DNA of 64,000 bases from Rhizomucor pusillus. Lineage: Eukaryota > Mucoromycota > Mucoromycetes > Mucorales > Lichtheimiaceae. The position numbers were made by a program, and so were the translations under genes. Positions 1-12,126 of the stretch are shown one piece after another; positions within the stretch are counted from its first letter, which is position 1, and every line of letters begins with the position of its first letter. Where the stretch lies: positions 1 to 64,000 of the forward strand of contig FWWN02000336.1 of the NCBI GenBank assembly GCA_900175165.2, given 5' to 3'. The notes beneath the pieces were generated by a model. That model made no database searches. It was not told the DNA's origin and was given only the letters and a program-made list of their open reading frames with translations.

Positions 1-559
1 GCTATTAGAAGGCGAGAAATTAGCCAGGCAGCTCACGATTCTCGTAGCTGGGATGCAGACTTTGTAAGGGCTTATGATGCATACGAGGAGCAGCAACGGT
101 ATCACACATGGAAAACGCAGCACTCTGAACGCCGCCGATCACAATCCACAGCAACGGACCACGGTACCGTCGGCGATTCGCGAGGATATTATCAAACGCT
201 CGGTGTGCATCCAGATGCGACAATCGCTGATATTCAATCAGCATTTCGTGGGTGGGTACAAGAAAGAGCGAGAGGAAAGGGGACAAGGAAAATGGAAAAC
301 AGCAAAAAGAAGTATTTGCAAAATGAATGGCTGTTGACGACCTTTGTGTGTCAGATTGGCCTTAAAATATCACCCAGATCGGTACTCTGATCCAGAGGAA
401 AAGAAACAGGCTACTGCAAAGTTTCAAAAAATTTCTGCAGCATACAGTGTCCTACGCGATCGTAAGTATCTGAAGCAAATGATCTGGGAAAGGCAGAACA
501 TAACCGGTCGCTTTGTAGCCAAAAAGCGTCGAGCATACGATGCCGGTAGTAATGTATAG
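1..559 (+). CDS. J-domain (DnaJ-type) co-chaperone, 3' end of gene
   Basis: Partial at the left edge: the frame is open from base 1 and no start is visible. Exons are 1-251, 355-461 and 519-559, with GTGGGT/CAG and GTAAGT/TAG introns of 103 and 57 nt. The joined protein carries a J domain: YYQTLGVHPDATIADIQSAF, then the diagnostic HPD inside LALKYHPDR, then FQKISAAYSVLRDPKKRRAYD, the usual helix IV ending. The protein stops about ten residues after the J domain, so here the J domain is C-terminal, and upstream residues are charged and low in complexity. J proteins stimulate Hsp70 ATPase through the HPD motif; the client specificity cannot be judged without the missing N-terminus. Confidence 0.85.
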
Positions 560-1683
560 AGACTGGCTCTGTTCACATGTTGGAACAGGGTAGGTTTTGT
601 GGATTAGATTTATCTGGAGTAGAGTCCTCAGAGCAAAAGTACTTTTGACCTGTACCCGGAATTGTGCCAGGATGGAAAAGGTTGCATTGCAAACAATCCC
701 TCTTTGACTAGCTGCGTACGATCATCATCACTGGATATTTTAAACATGGTGTAGCATAGATTACATGATGCATAAAACACTCATTGTCTGACTAGTTTTG
801 CAAAGATGCGAACCGAAAATCGAGAAAATGCTTGGCATTCATCAAACTAAATAGCATGCAGGCACATATATCAACATGCGAATTGAACGGCAACCTAATC
901 TTCGATAGGGTTCACAATGTGAAAACCACAAAAACCATTGTTTGTAATTCCTGTGGTCCTTGTTCTACTGTGTAATAGAGTGCAACTGACCCCCAGCACA
1001 TTTAGGATCTTGGTGAAAGCAAGAATAACGTGGTGTACTCCAAGTGCTGCAAATCACAATTGACTTTTACAGTGGTACGAAACTTGAGTTATTATTGAGT
1101 GACTGATATTATACTTTCAGGTTCTTGCGATAGTCGCTTGTTTTGCTTCTGTTTGTCACTTGAGCTCGAAAAAGCAATTTTTTTGAATCATTGTCCATGT
1201 TCCATTGCAGTTCCAATAAAGGAAAGAAAGCTACACTGTGATGCTTATACAATCAATGCAGATCCAGTTACAAAGTTGCCATCTCGAGATTTACCTATTG
1301 CTGTTGTTATCACAGCCTGCCTTTGTAAGTTTGAGTCCGTCATGCAATGATCCATTGTTTCTTGTACCCAAAATGGCATATATCACGACAGCGATGTTGT
1401 AATGCTGGATATAAACGTGCACAGACCCAAGATTTCAAATGGTAGCAAACCATACTGTGATCGCCTTGCAGAAACGGCTTGGTGAGGACTAATAATATAT
1501 GAACAATGTCATCTCGAGTGTGATATGTCTTATCACCTATTTTACTTCTCTTTATGATGACTTTTTATGCTTGACAGTGGCAATGGCACAATGGATCAAT
1601 GAATCAATGAACGCAATAGCCAAAAAAATTATTTAAAAGGGTTCGAACATTAAGCTTGCTTTCCGTAACCTTACGTTTGACTC
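560..1683. other. Intergenic region, no supported gene
   Basis: AT-rich sequence with short runs of open frame only (the longest is 83 codons at 1099-1350). I see no domain, no credible splice chain and no repeat. It holds the 3' flank of the J-domain gene and the promoter of the gene starting at 1684. Confidence 0.5.
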
Positions 1684-4164
1684 ATGCTCTCCACAGTCCC
1701 TGTATCGTCTACCTCCAGCAACGACAACGTTTCGGATGATGCGCGAAAGCAACTCGTTGAGCTTGTCAGCGATAGAATATCAGAAAGACAAATACAAACG
1801 GATATCGATCTTGAGACGTATTTGGCCAAGTATCCTGGTCAAGCCTATGAGGACCGTTGGAGTGAATTGCTACAGTTTGCTTTGCATTCCTGTGCATACG
1901 ACGATCGCTACTACAGGTGCCGCGTCATCGGTGCGTTCCTGGCCGATGGGACGCTCGAGCGTCGGGGGCAGGAATACGAACAAGTCAACGCTACAATAAC
2001 GACTATCGGCATTCCTTGCAAATCAGGTCTTGTCCACAGCTGCACTCATGCGACAGCACTGTCTTCCCATCTCAATCATTGGAAAAGACATCACTAGTCA
2101 AGATTTTTATCAGCAACGTGGCTATTTTGCTGGATGTCGTGCTGGTCAAGCGGTTCTAAGACATCTAGAGCAGATCCTCGGTCGCGACATTCCACTGCTG
2201 ACTGCAAGATCTCTGGGTTATTATTTGCCGGATTGCTAGAGCACTTGGTATGCAGATGGCGTAACGCTGCCAACATTGCCTTCATCTTGCGAATGCTCAT
2301 CATTGTTACGCTCGGTTATGATCCGGCGGCAGCCGCCTTTGCAAACTTTCGGTCTCTGTAAGTTCGATGCATTGTAACCGTAGCAGTGATCTTGCAACAA
2401 CTTTTAATTGCTCTCCTTTCTAGGAACGGTCTTACCCTCGCAGACTATGCCGATAGCATTGGAGAGCTTATCATTGTCAACACGGATATCACGTTTGGCG
2501 ACGAAGAGACTCCCCTAGGCACGTAGCTGGAGTTTGGCTGGTCTGTTTGTGTCCCAATGCTGCATCCGGGTTACGTCAGCTACAGGCCGGCAAGTCCACT
2601 TATTATGCGTCTGGACTTTCTGCTTTGGGCCCGTTTCTTGTTGCTGTTGGAATGCTGCCTGCAGCAGCTAGTAGAAACATCAGAGACTCCGACACCAGGC
2701 ACCAAGGACTTTGCTGTCTTGCTGCTGCAACGCGAGCAAGGTACGGACCTGAAGGCGAGGCTTGCAGAAGCCAAGTACACTGCCGCCGAATGGCGTACAC
2801 TAATAAACCGAGGTAAGAAATTTATCTGATGTATAGTTAAAGCGGAAACTAATGCATATACTCGAAACAGGCAGACGGTTCAAGACGCTGCGCTCGGACA
2901 ACTATGAAGAGTGGTACCAGAATCAAGAAGACCGGTCGAAGAACTCTAGAGAGACCGCGTTGCGGAACTATGGTTACGCAAAAGGATTGCCAATGTCACG
3001 AGAACGCAAAAAGCAATGCCAAGATCTCCTGCTGGCTCCCCTGTCGGCATTTCACAAAATACCCTCTTTCCAAAATGACAGGAAAAGCTGGATACAGTGG
3101 TTCCTTGCCCTGCAAGAGGGCGCAGAAATCCTCACGTCCGCAATGCGAAGGATGCAGCTCGAAACCTGTGTGCCCGTTGGAGATTTGAACCAGCAGAGAC
3201 AGATTACTTGCTACGTATTGGAAAAGCACTGAAGATGGAAGGCCAAGACTGGATGCTCGATAGAACCAAAGTTAAAGAAGCAAAAGCCGTTTTCTCTCGG
3301 AAGATTATGCGCGGCAAAATTACCGATGAACAGCATGCCATTGAGCTGTTTTTTATGACGCCCATATTCATTCAAAAAAACCAAAAAATAGCTATGCGGA
3401 TAAAGGTGGAGCACCAAGAAAAGACAGCTAAAGTTCAATACTATTACCCACAGAGCTCCAAGGACTCAAGACGTACTTAGATTTTGATCCCAAGGTCACC
3501 GAGCATGATGTAGTAAGTCCGTTGCCGAAACTTTGTAATGAGCACGTGTACTGACGACTGGCAAACAGGTCATCAAGGACGCAAACGGTGCTTGCTTGCC
3601 TTCCAGGAAGGACCCAGTCATTATCACTGGCGCTTGGATGCTGGGGAAAAACCGCGAATCAATGTTCGTTTGCTTCAAGAACACTGTCGCCGCAGCCGGT
3701 TACCAATTGAGACCCGTTATACACGCCGAATGGACATCCTCAAGTCCCTTCAACAGCGGACGCATACCGCAATTGTTTCTGCGCCGATACTGCTCGGAGA
3801 ACTCCATAACACTATCAGCCGATGTCAAGTCCACGCAATACCCAACCTTGAACGATTTGATGAATGAACTGTTACGCAAAGATGCCACAGTGACGAATTT
3901 TGAGAAGGAAATATGGACCAAGTTGCTAGCCGAGCAAAACTTTTTGTAAGTCACCATACATGTGGTATTCTTTCAGCGTCGTGCAACAAAACGAGGGGTC
4001 GAGTTTCCAACTGACAAGCATGTTGTAGAAAAATCAAGCCTTACTTTGACGCAGTATTGCCAGAAACAGTGTATGATAGGCGCAAAAAGCTTTGGCACCT
4101 TCCTCCGATCAATCGCACTAAAGCTGGTCCTTCATCAGTTGCAAAACGTCAGCGACGTAAATGA
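1684..4164 (+). CDS. Unrecognised 621-aa protein, ten exons
   Basis: I do not recognise the family. Exons that give one continuous frame: 1684-1930, 2040-2117, 2174-2357, 2424-2522, 2586-2812, 2871-3042, 3117-3405, 3456-3512, 3569-3945, 4029-4164 (1866 nt in total). The N-terminal third looks helical (RWSELLQFALHSC, HCLPISIIGKDI), the middle has a Leu-rich stretch (LDFLLWARFLLLLE), and the C-terminus ends in a basic tail (SVAKRQRRK) that could be a nuclear signal. Splice sites near 1930, 2117 and 3042 use weaker donors (GTGCGT, GTGGCT, GTCGGC), so those junctions are the least certain. Without splicing the region looks frameshifted several times; with it, every exon sums in frame, so I treat the gene as intact. 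It is convergent with HSCB downstream. Confidence 0.6.
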
Positions 4165-4487
4165 TCTTTTTCGAGTCAAGCCTTTCTTTTCTTGCTATCT
4201 AGTTTTCAGTTTTCTTTGTTGCAGAATATTTTCAATAAGTTTCTTCTCTGCAGTCAATACAAATCAAAGCTTCACATTGATATCCTTGGCAAAATTTCCA
4301 AATGTACACATCTTTGCGCAGATATACTTTCTTCACGGGCATTCTATCTGGATTATTTGAGCGATCGTAATGATATCGAAAGAAGTTCTTGAAATATATG
4401 TATTGACAACCTGATCAATTCAAAACTTTATTCATTATATTTATGCACAAGCTTCTTTTGCATGTATTTACAGATCTTCTATCATTA
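4165..4487. other. Convergent intergenic spacer
   Basis: Lies between two 3' ends (the unrecognised gene on + and HSCB on -). It is AT-rich and I see no gene in it; it should hold both polyadenylation signals. Confidence 0.5.
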
Positions 4488-5291
4488 TTAATGCTTAATT
4501 TCAATACGTTTTCCCGGCGCCCAGTCGACGATAGCTCTGCGAATGTTATCCCAGTACTGCAATTGAATCATGTATTCCTTGGCCTGATCCAAATCATCAT
4601 TGGCAAATGCACTGGACAGGTGCTGGACAGTCTCATTGTACTTTTCGTCGTTTCTCTGCTTGAGTTCGTGGACTTGTTCTTCCGTCTGGGCCTCTTCTAG
4701 CTCTTCGCGAAACTCCATAATTTCCATCAAGAGTTCCGGGTCGTGCAGCGATTCTGACTCGTCCACCTGCTTTCCACGCATGCTAAGCAAATATTGGGCT
4801 CTCGCCAGTGGATCCCGGAGCGTGTGATATGCCTTGTTGAGAATCGAAGACTGCATCTGTGCATACTCGTGCTCAGTCTTGCTGGCTTGCGAAAAGCTGT
4901 CTGGATGCGCTTGCTGCTGAAGCTTCAAAAAATTAAAGCGCAGTGATTTCAGGTCAACGTCAAACGTAGGCATGTCCTTGTGTTTGCCAGTACCGGCTTT
5001 GACGAGTGCATACAAGTTGACGTCTGCTACTGCAGGCTGAATGCGGCCACATTCCGGGCAAACTACAGCTTCAACTGCCGCGTTGGCATGACATTGCCAG
5101 CAAGACTTGAACTGAGAGCGCTGGGTGCTTGAGAATCGTTTCTGCAGTTGTTCTCGCGTCGGGCCTGCCGAGCTGCAAAAAGGTAAAAGTCTAGAGGCTG
5201 ATCTCGGAGACGTCACAATACGTCCGTGAGAAGCAGTTTGCAGTGACTTGAAGGCTGCTGAGCGCAATGCAAACAATACTCGGGTAGTCAT
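4488..5291 (-). CDS. HSCB: HscB/Jac1-type iron-sulfur co-chaperone, mitochondrial
   Basis: Intronless, 267 aa from the ATG at 5291. The N-terminus is rich in Arg, Ser and Ala with few acidic residues (MTTRVLFALRSAAFKSL), as expected of a mitochondrial presequence. A Cys4 zinc motif follows (CWQCH ... CPECG), as in metazoan HSCB and unlike yeast Jac1. The J domain shows FNFLKLQQQAHPDSFSQ with the HPD motif, and the C-terminal HSCB oligomerisation domain follows (LMEIMEFREELEEAQTEEQV). The family hands ISCU-bound Fe-S clusters to the mitochondrial Hsp70. The open frame extends upstream to 5432, but that part is not presequence-like and overlaps the divergent PARN 5' region. Its start is 110 bp from that of PARN, suggesting a shared promoter. 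Confidence 0.93.
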   Translation of the reverse strand: MTTRVLFALRSAAFKSLQTASHGRIVTSPRSASRLLPFCSSAGPTREQLQKRFSSTQRSQFKSCWQCHANAAVEAVVCPECGRIQPAVADVNLYALVKAGTGKHKDMPTFDVDLKSLRFNFLKLQQQAHPDSFSQASKTEHEYAQMQSSILNKAYHTLRDPLARAQYLLSMRGKQVDESESLHDPELLMEIMEFREELEEAQTEEQVHELKQRNDEKYNETVQHLSSAFANDDLDQAKEYMIQLQYWDNIRRAIVDWAPGKRIEIKH

Positions 5292-5401
5292 TGCAACAGT
5301 TATGCAAAAGAGAGCTAAAAGGGAATAAGTGTTTGGTCCTGGCGTGCATGCAGCGAACCTTTTTCCCCGTGAGGTCCGACTTGACGCGCAACTCTTTTTC
5401 C
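5292..5401. promoter_or_regulatory. Short divergent promoter between HSCB and PARN
   Basis: Only 110 bp separate the HSCB start (5291, minus) from the PARN start (5402, plus). Both genes must be driven from this interval or from sequences reaching into each other's 5' ends. I see no clear TATA element. The bidirectional role is inferred from geometry alone. Confidence 0.45.
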
Positions 5402-7542
5402 ATGGAAATACCGCGGCAGCAATTTCTGTCATTGCTGCCTCAGGTGCAAGAGGCGATTAACGAGTGTGATTTTGTATCGATCGATACGGAACTCTCGGGA
5501 TTGCATCGAACTGGAAGAAGCAAGCGCATAGACACGCTCAGTAATCGCTATGCCGAGTATAAGGAGGCAACGGAACGATTTATTATTATTCAGTTTGGAC
5601 TATGTACATTCAAGTGGGATGAGCCTTCCGGTCGCTTCCTCGCGAAACCCTTCAACTTTTACATTTTTCCGACCAGCATGACAGGCAAGATCCAGCCAGA
5701 TCGCATATTCATGACGCAGGCGCAGGCGTTTGATTTCCTATCCAAGCAGTCCTTCGATTTCAACAAGGTAAAATGTCCGCAACTAGTAATTGAGCAAGAT
5801 ATTTATGTTTGGATATTCATCTTGCTACAGTGGATCTACCAAGGCATCCCCTACCTGACAAAAGCAGAAGAGGAAGCCTACGTTGCTGATGCGCTTCGAC
5901 GATTAAACGATGACATGCCTGACATTCATGTGGACGAAAAGGAAAAGGAGTTTCTGCAGGATGCCATTGATCGCATAGAAAAATGGATAAAGGATCCCAA
6001 ATCGACCAATGATGCCGACGGCGTCAATATCACGACGCGAAACAGCTACCAACGGCGACTCATTTACCAGCATGTGCGCAACAAGTATGTCGCCAAAGAA
6101 TCAGGGATTAGACGGTGCCACTGATTCTACTAGTTTCCAAGGCCTTACAGCAGATGGACGGGCAGGGTTTATTAGAGTCACGCAATTTGACGAGAAGCAG
6201 CTGAAAAAGAGAGCACAGGAAAAAGAACGCAAAGTCAAGGTACCGAAATGAGACTTTGGTCTGGGTGCGCGTGCAGACGATTTATAGACTACTTGAAGAA
6301 AGATTGCGAAGGCGCCGTAGGATTTCGCAAGGTTATTGATATGCTCTCAGAATCTCGCAAACTCGTCGTCGGTCACAATATGCTTCTGGATATTTGTCAC
6401 CTTGTAGCACAGTTTGTCCAGCCATTGCCAGATACTGTTCAAGAATTCAAAAAGCTCACACACTCGATTTTTCCCTAGTAAGTGACGCTGATACATCAAC
6501 GACGTTATTTTTGCTCATTTGAATCTATAGCATGGTGGACACAAAATACATGTGTGCATCAGCAGCTGAGCTTCGGGTAAGTGCTGCATCGGTTTACGCA
6601 CAATTTGCAATATTCCAAAACTTTCAACTATCTAGCCGCTCATTGGTACGACCACGTCGCTCGATATCCTGCGCTTTGAAACCAACCGTGAGATATTCAA
6701 AAACCCGCGTGTCGGTATGGTGCAATGGCTTAAACTATTCGAAATTACTGCATGGCTTAGCATCTTTATCATCTCCATCTGTACTTGTTCTTTCGCCCAC
6801 TTCTATATCAATCAGATATGCACATGGAATTCCCTCGATATTTAAATGATAAGGAGCACGAAGCAGGATATGATGCCTATGTCACTGGGCTTGTCTTTCT
6901 CAAGCTGCATTCGTATCTAGGTAATATCCACCGAATCGTGAATTGAGTAATTCAAGACTCATTGTTATTTGTATAGAATCGCTAGCAAATCCTCCGCAAC
7001 CACCACCAGCCGAAGAGGAAACGCAGCAGCAGCAGAAACAAGAGACTGATGAAAAGAAAACACGAGGGAACCAAGGTGGATGGGATATTTCTGACGACGA
7101 GCAGGGGGATGATCCAAGGTGGTTGGAGGATAATAGTGACAATGATGAACAATCAGATGTTTACAATTATGGATCAATACGATACCCAATCATGGATGAA
7201 AATGGACAACCTACTGCCCTTGTTTCCAGATTTATCAACAAGGCAGCCATGGTGCGCACCGGCTTCGAGTGCTTTGATTTTGTCAATCCCGAGGTGATTG
7301 ATGCCACGGGCTATGCATTCCACGTGACATGCACATCTGGAGATTTGCCTATACAGCATATCTGCAATATTTTTGCACAGTTTGGGAAAAGCATTGTGGA
7401 CCCAACGAGTCATGTATCTGCCTTTGTCATTTACGAACATTTGGACATGGATTCTGGCGCACTCAAAGAAGCAGCATTGCATCAACTAGGTCAAGAATTC
7501 ACCGTGGAAACAGCAGCAGAATATCTTGCAAAACAGAAATAA
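5402..7542 (+). CDS. PARN: Poly(A)-specific ribonuclease PARN
   Basis: Deadenylase of the DEDD family, removing mRNA poly(A) tails from the 3' end. Eight exons: 5402-5767, 5831-6084, 6134-6239, 6299-6477, 6531-6576, 6636-6714, 6816-6920, 6977-7542, giving 566 aa. Catalytic residues are visible: D and E in FVSIDTELSG (exon 1), D in VGHNMLLDICH (exon 4), and H/D in HEAGYDAYVTGL (exon 7). The R3H-like part contains IRVTQFDEKQLKKRAQEKE, and an RRM-like region follows (FHVTCTSGDLPIQHICNIFA). An acidic Gln/Pro-rich linker (EEETQQQQKQE, then DDEQGDD) precedes the RRM, with no human counterpart that I recall. The frame looks broken near 6085 and 6240 unless the 49- and 59-nt introns there are removed. 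Confidence 0.93.
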
Positions 7543-7577
7543 TAAAGGCACTTTAATGTCAAAGAGTATGCATTATC

Positions 7578-10214
7578 TCACGGTTGCAAATCAAGGTCAA
7601 TTTCCTGGTCGCCAATCATCACCTTGACTGGGCCTGCATCCAGGGAGCCACCAGGGACGCCATCCAAACCAGTATATTTGAACGCGTCTGCGCTAACTTC
7701 GAAGTTGACTGTGGCCGTCTCTCCATTTGCAAGCTGGAGCTTTTTGAACCCCTTTAGCAGCTTGGCAGGCGGTGTCACTCGTCGGACAGGCTGCTGGATA
7801 AACATCAAGACGCTTTCCATGCCGTCCATGGGACCATTGTTTGTTACTTGGACAGATACGGTAACTGGCTTGTCGCTAGAGATAGTCTTGTCGTCTGCTG
7901 TCAGTTGGCTATAGTTGAATTGCGAATAGCTCAAGCCGTGGCCAAACTCGTAGAGAGGGTCCCAGACATCGTTGGCTTGACGCCAATAATTGAGTGCCAT
8001 GTCACCTGCATTCTTTGGATATGTGTATGGCAGCTTGCCAGAGGGATTAACGAGACCAAAAAGCACTTCGCCGATAGCTTGACCACCCCAAGGTCCAGGC
8101 AAAAGCGCGTGAAGGATAGCTTGTGAGTGATCAGGGATACTATCTAGCACGCGCGGTCTGCCCTCGACAAGCACTGTCACGACAGGTTTGTTTGTCGCTG
8201 CCAAGGCCTTGACACCGTCAATCTGGCCCTGTGCAAGTCTAATATCGTGGATATCACCCGGTGCTTCCGCGTACACGTGTTCGCCGACAGCCGCCACAAT
8301 GACATCGTAATTGTTTGCAGCTTGCAACACCTTGTCCAGGCCCGTGTCATTGCCATAGACGTCAAATCCTTCAATGTAGTCAATCTGTGTGCCCTGAGGG
8401 GCAGCCGAACGAAGTCCGTTAGCAATGGTCACACCGTTTGCATAAAATTGGTCGTCGCTGATGCGGCCTTGCCATCGATCTTCGGTAGCTCTAAATATTC
8501 AATAAATGAGTTATTGTCTTTTCTCGCTGTTTGCTTCCCTTTTATCTTTCACTCTCTCTCTCCTTCTCACTCGCTCCACGAGCTGCCTGCAACTCACCCT
8601 TGCCAGTTTATAGTCCAGCCGCCAGCCAGGTGACTAAGGTCATTAGCAGTCGGCCCAACAATAAGGATGCGGCGCACAGACTCATTAAATGGTAGCACAC
8701 CATTGTCATTCTTGAGTAGCACAAGTGACTCGCGTGCCGCTTGTCTAGAAACCTCCACATCCTCGGGCCGTCCGACCATTTCTTGCAGGGCACGGTTTGC
8801 TTTCCAGCCATCGGGCTCTAGCAAACCAAGATCTTTTTTAAGCTGCAACAGACGCTCAGTCGACTCATTGACGCGAGACTCTGGAATGGTGCCCTCCTTG
8901 ACAAGGTCGTGCAACGAGTCGGCAAAAATAACGTCACTTGGTACCATGGACATGTCTACACTCGTGTCGCTGATAGATAGCCGGACTGCATCCTTGTGAG
9001 TGGCAGCGACCTTGTGTGTAGTGTACAAATTCTCAATTTCAGCCCAATCCGTCACAAGCATGCCTTGGAATCCCAGCTGCTCGCGCAAGAGCTGCTGCAG
9101 ATACTTGTGGGATGCAACTACAGGTTCACCATTGACATCAATGTAGCTTTCCATAGCTGTCGCCACACCAGCATCAATTGCAGCCTTGAAACCAGGCACA
9201 AAAGTATCGTAAATCATGCGGTCGGAGGCTACCGTTGTGTCACGGTCCTGACCGCTGTACGGTGCACCGTAAGCAATAAAGTGCTTCATCGAGGCAGCCA
9301 CTTTGGTTCTGTCTGACTTGTACTTGCCCTGGTAGCCTCGAATGGCAGCGACTCCCATGACACTGGAAAGGTAAGGATCTTCTCCAAAGTTCTCGTACAC
9401 ACGCGCCCATTGCTTTGTAACGGGAATATCGAGCACGGGAGCAAAAGTCCTAAACACATTTCGAATCCGTCAAAAAAGGATACCCTGGCCTTCTTTTCCT
9501 TTGCCTACCAGTGTACATTCGCCGCACGAGTGTCTCTGGCTGTAATGGAAGCTGCTTCGTATGCCAGCTTGGGATTAAATGTTGCAGCAATGTTGATACC
9601 CTGCGGGAACAAGGTAGCTGTTCTCCAGTCTAAGTATTCAAAGAGGTCAAGAAAAAAAGTAAAAAGGAACCTTACACTTTGCTACATAATGCGCACCGTG
9701 AATGTGATCCAACCTGATACAAAAGAGAGAGTATTAGCGCGGAAAATGTTATCTTCGCTTGAGACACGTACCCGTAAATAATTGGTATTTTAAATGTAGA
9801 GTTTGCAGCCATTGTTATCTGCTGTATCTCTTCGATCCTGTCCGCGTACTCCTTGTGATCAAGGTTGCGGCCATCGCTAATCTTCAAGTAAGAACGTTTG
9901 ACTTGCATAATCCGAACCCCAACTTACCGGGCCAGTTGGTTGAGATAGGATCCGACATAGTATTTCTGCGCATAGTACTCAACTGCAGTCTTGTTCAGAG
10001 TACCGTCAGGCTGCAGCACCATGGCTTGATCCAATTGTGTCATTTGACCAATTTTCTCAGGCAATGTCATGCGTGAAACCATTTCCTTGATATCAGGGTC
10101 AATGGCTCCAGGCCGATCGTATTCTTCAGGACGGAGTGTCCCGTATTCTTGAGCTTGCATCAATGCATTCAGACCAAGCAAGCAGAGTAGAACGCTCTGC
10201 TTGATAAACGCCAT
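7578..10214 (-). CDS. Secreted glycoside hydrolase family 3 beta-glucosidase
   Basis: 771 aa from six exons: 10214-9928, 9876-9772, 9713-9676, 9629-9509, 9449-8598, 8490-7578. The first residues are a signal peptide (MAFIKQSVLLCLLGLNALMQA). GH3 landmarks appear in order: IPIIYGLDHIHGAHYV, ATLFPQGINIAATFNP, VYENFGEDPYLSS, KHFIAYGAP, the nucleophile Asp in MLVTDWAEIENL, then the second alpha/beta domain (ESLVLLKNDNGVLPFNE) and a fibronectin-III-like C-terminus (VTVSVQVTNNGPMDG). It should release glucose from beta-glucosides or short glucans outside the cell. The MLVTDWAEI type resembles the broad exo-glucosidase group also seen in plants, amoebae and bacteria; which branch it belongs to needs a tree. 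Exon 2 starts after GATTAG, not the earlier AG at 9882, to keep frame. Confidence 0.92.
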
Positions 10215-10613
10215 TTCAAGTTGTTTCTGAGAAAAGGAATAAAAGGAAAAAGAGAAGTCTTAACTGAGAATATATAGTCTCCCACATATTTTTTTTCCGG
10301 TCGAAGATTGGTAGAAAATTCACTTGCAAATACAACCGTTTGTAGCAAACTCTACATGTCACCGCACAATAACGTATATATATATGTATACGCAAAGTAA
10401 CGATCGCATCATCCTTTTCCATTCAGATCATCGTCACCTCAAACCAGTTCATATATCCCGTTTCAAAGAAAGGAGATCTAACTCCATCAAGGAGGCATTC
10501 GCTTTATTTACTATTTTATACTTTTTTTAAGATTTTCGTTCATCCAAGGTAAAGAAAACAACAAACGCAAATTGAACGTTACGATAGATAAACACATTGG
10601 TAGAATTGTCTAT
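10215..10613. other. Intergenic: GH3 promoter and carrier 3' flank
   Basis: Holds the upstream region of the GH3 gene, read on the minus strand, and the 3' flank of the mitochondrial carrier. A TATA-like TATATATA tract lies near 10376-10390. No gene is visible. Confidence 0.45.
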
Positions 10614-12126
10614 TTACAAGGACACGGGTTCTTGGGTATGGTTTGAAAGATATCGAACGAGCACCAGCGTTTGCTCGTATACCAAAAAGTTGAGCGAATG
10701 CATACTGTGTTAAAAAAAGGCAGGTGAGTTTGTAATTATGTTGCTATCCCACAAAGCTTACGGGAATGCACGCATCAGAGTCACCGTCACACCGCGATAA
10801 AATCCAGTGAATCCTCTGGTCTTGTAAATATCATGGATACATGTAGCTGCATCCGGATAGCGCGGACAGGGTGCAAGGACATCCTTTTGCAAAAGCGATT
10901 TCACTAGATCGATCGGGAACACGGCTAACCAGCAAAGGATGCCGCAGATACCGCCTGCAAGAAATTGGGTCATGGGTCCAGCGGGCCGTTCCTCGCTTGT
11001 CAACAAGAACTTTGTTGTTTCGTACCCCCCAAAATAGACGCCCGTGCCCACAGTATCTCGCACTAAATTCTCAGCAGAACTCTGGATTAATCTTGAGGCC
11101 GCGTCTTTGATTGGATTCTCACTTACATAAATGCAGCCCAAATCCACTCCATAGACCGAGGATCCCTTTGGCGCGGATAATTTCCTTTGCAGAATGCCAA
11201 CTGGACGTTGGCTGCACACAAGTGCTCGCGTAGCGTCCATTCATCTTTTTGCACAGGCCATTGTTTTTACTGTTGCCGCTATTGTTGTTATTATTGTTAT
11301 TGCAGCTATTGCAGCTGTTGTTTGATACCCTGACGGTTGCAGAAAGAGGCAGCCCAGCGCCCACCGTTCGATTGACACGATCGCGCTCAGGCATGGCCCT
11401 GACAACTGTCACACCTGCGGTGATACTGCTGGCCTGCAGCAGCAAAACTTCAAGCTGTTTGTGGATCTTTACCAATTCAAACTGGAGGCGATTTGATCAG
11501 TAAATTCACCTTTTCTTCTCTTGATGCAAGCGAGCTACTCTTCCCGCAATCTTCCTATTTTACTTACAGGACAACTAAATGCAGCGATAAACGCTCCGCT
11601 AACTGCGCCTGCAGTTGTCGATAACGTCATCACTGAACCCAATTGCTGCCGTCGCACATACTCGAACCGTGCTTTGCAAAACGACTTGGACTCTTCATAC
11701 ACGGAAAACGAAATAGACTTGATGATACTGACAGTTACGATTGGCGGCAGCATTCCACGAAAGAAGCCCCGTACACCTTCCTCCTGATACGTATGTCGAA
11801 CGCACGCTGCAATTGATTTGTATGGTTCGGTCTGCATCCTCGTTTTTACTGAATCAAATGGATAACCCGCCGCCACTCCAATAATGGCTGCTGACGAGGC
11901 CGCAATAACGGTTTTATTCGCTTTTGCAGCTTTAGTAAACTGTGCTCTGTGCTCGCTTCCCGGAACGCAGTATAGCAGCACATACCCCAGAGCAGTTCTT
12001 GAAGCATTGTTTTGTATGGGAGATGATGCACGGGTCGTCGTCGTCTGTCATTCCCGTCTTCCACTGACAGTTTGATTTGTTATCAATGTCAAAAGTACCC
12101 ATCGCATTCCACAGCTTACTCGTCAT
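10614..12126 (-). CDS. Mitochondrial carrier family (SLC25) transporter with Asn-rich insert
   Basis: Five exons: 12126-11986, 11939-11568, 11481-11127, 11062-10762, 10704-10614. The frame gives 419 aa from the first ATG or 394 from the ATG at 12051; the latter start (MTDDDDP) is equally possible. Carrier signatures are clear: GYPFDSVKTRMQ in repeat 1, a degenerate repeat 2, and FPIDLVKSLLQKD in repeat 3, each followed by a G-x-x-G-F-Y/F-R-G block (GVRGFFRG, GFTGFYRG). GYETTKFLL and the short C-terminus fit the carnitine/basic amino acid branch, but the substrate cannot be fixed from this. Exon 3 encodes a loop with a run of seven Asn inside an Asn/Ser/Cys stretch (near 11275-11325), which is unusual for this compact family. 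Confidence 0.87.

Noticed and set aside
5292..5432. HSCB start at 5432
   Set aside because: The added 47 residues are not presequence-like and cover the PARN 5' region and start codon; the ATG at 5291 begins a typical mitochondrial presequence.
6085..6298. Apparent frameshifts in PARN near 6085 and 6240
   Set aside because: Both vanish when introns 6085-6133 (GTATGT...CTAG) and 6240-6298 (GTACCG...GAAG) are removed; the eight exons sum to 1701 nt with all catalytic residues in frame.
9882..9927. Frame error between GH3 exons 1 and 2
   Set aside because: Using the acceptor GATTAG (exon starts 9876) in place of the earlier AG restores the frame; there is no lesion.
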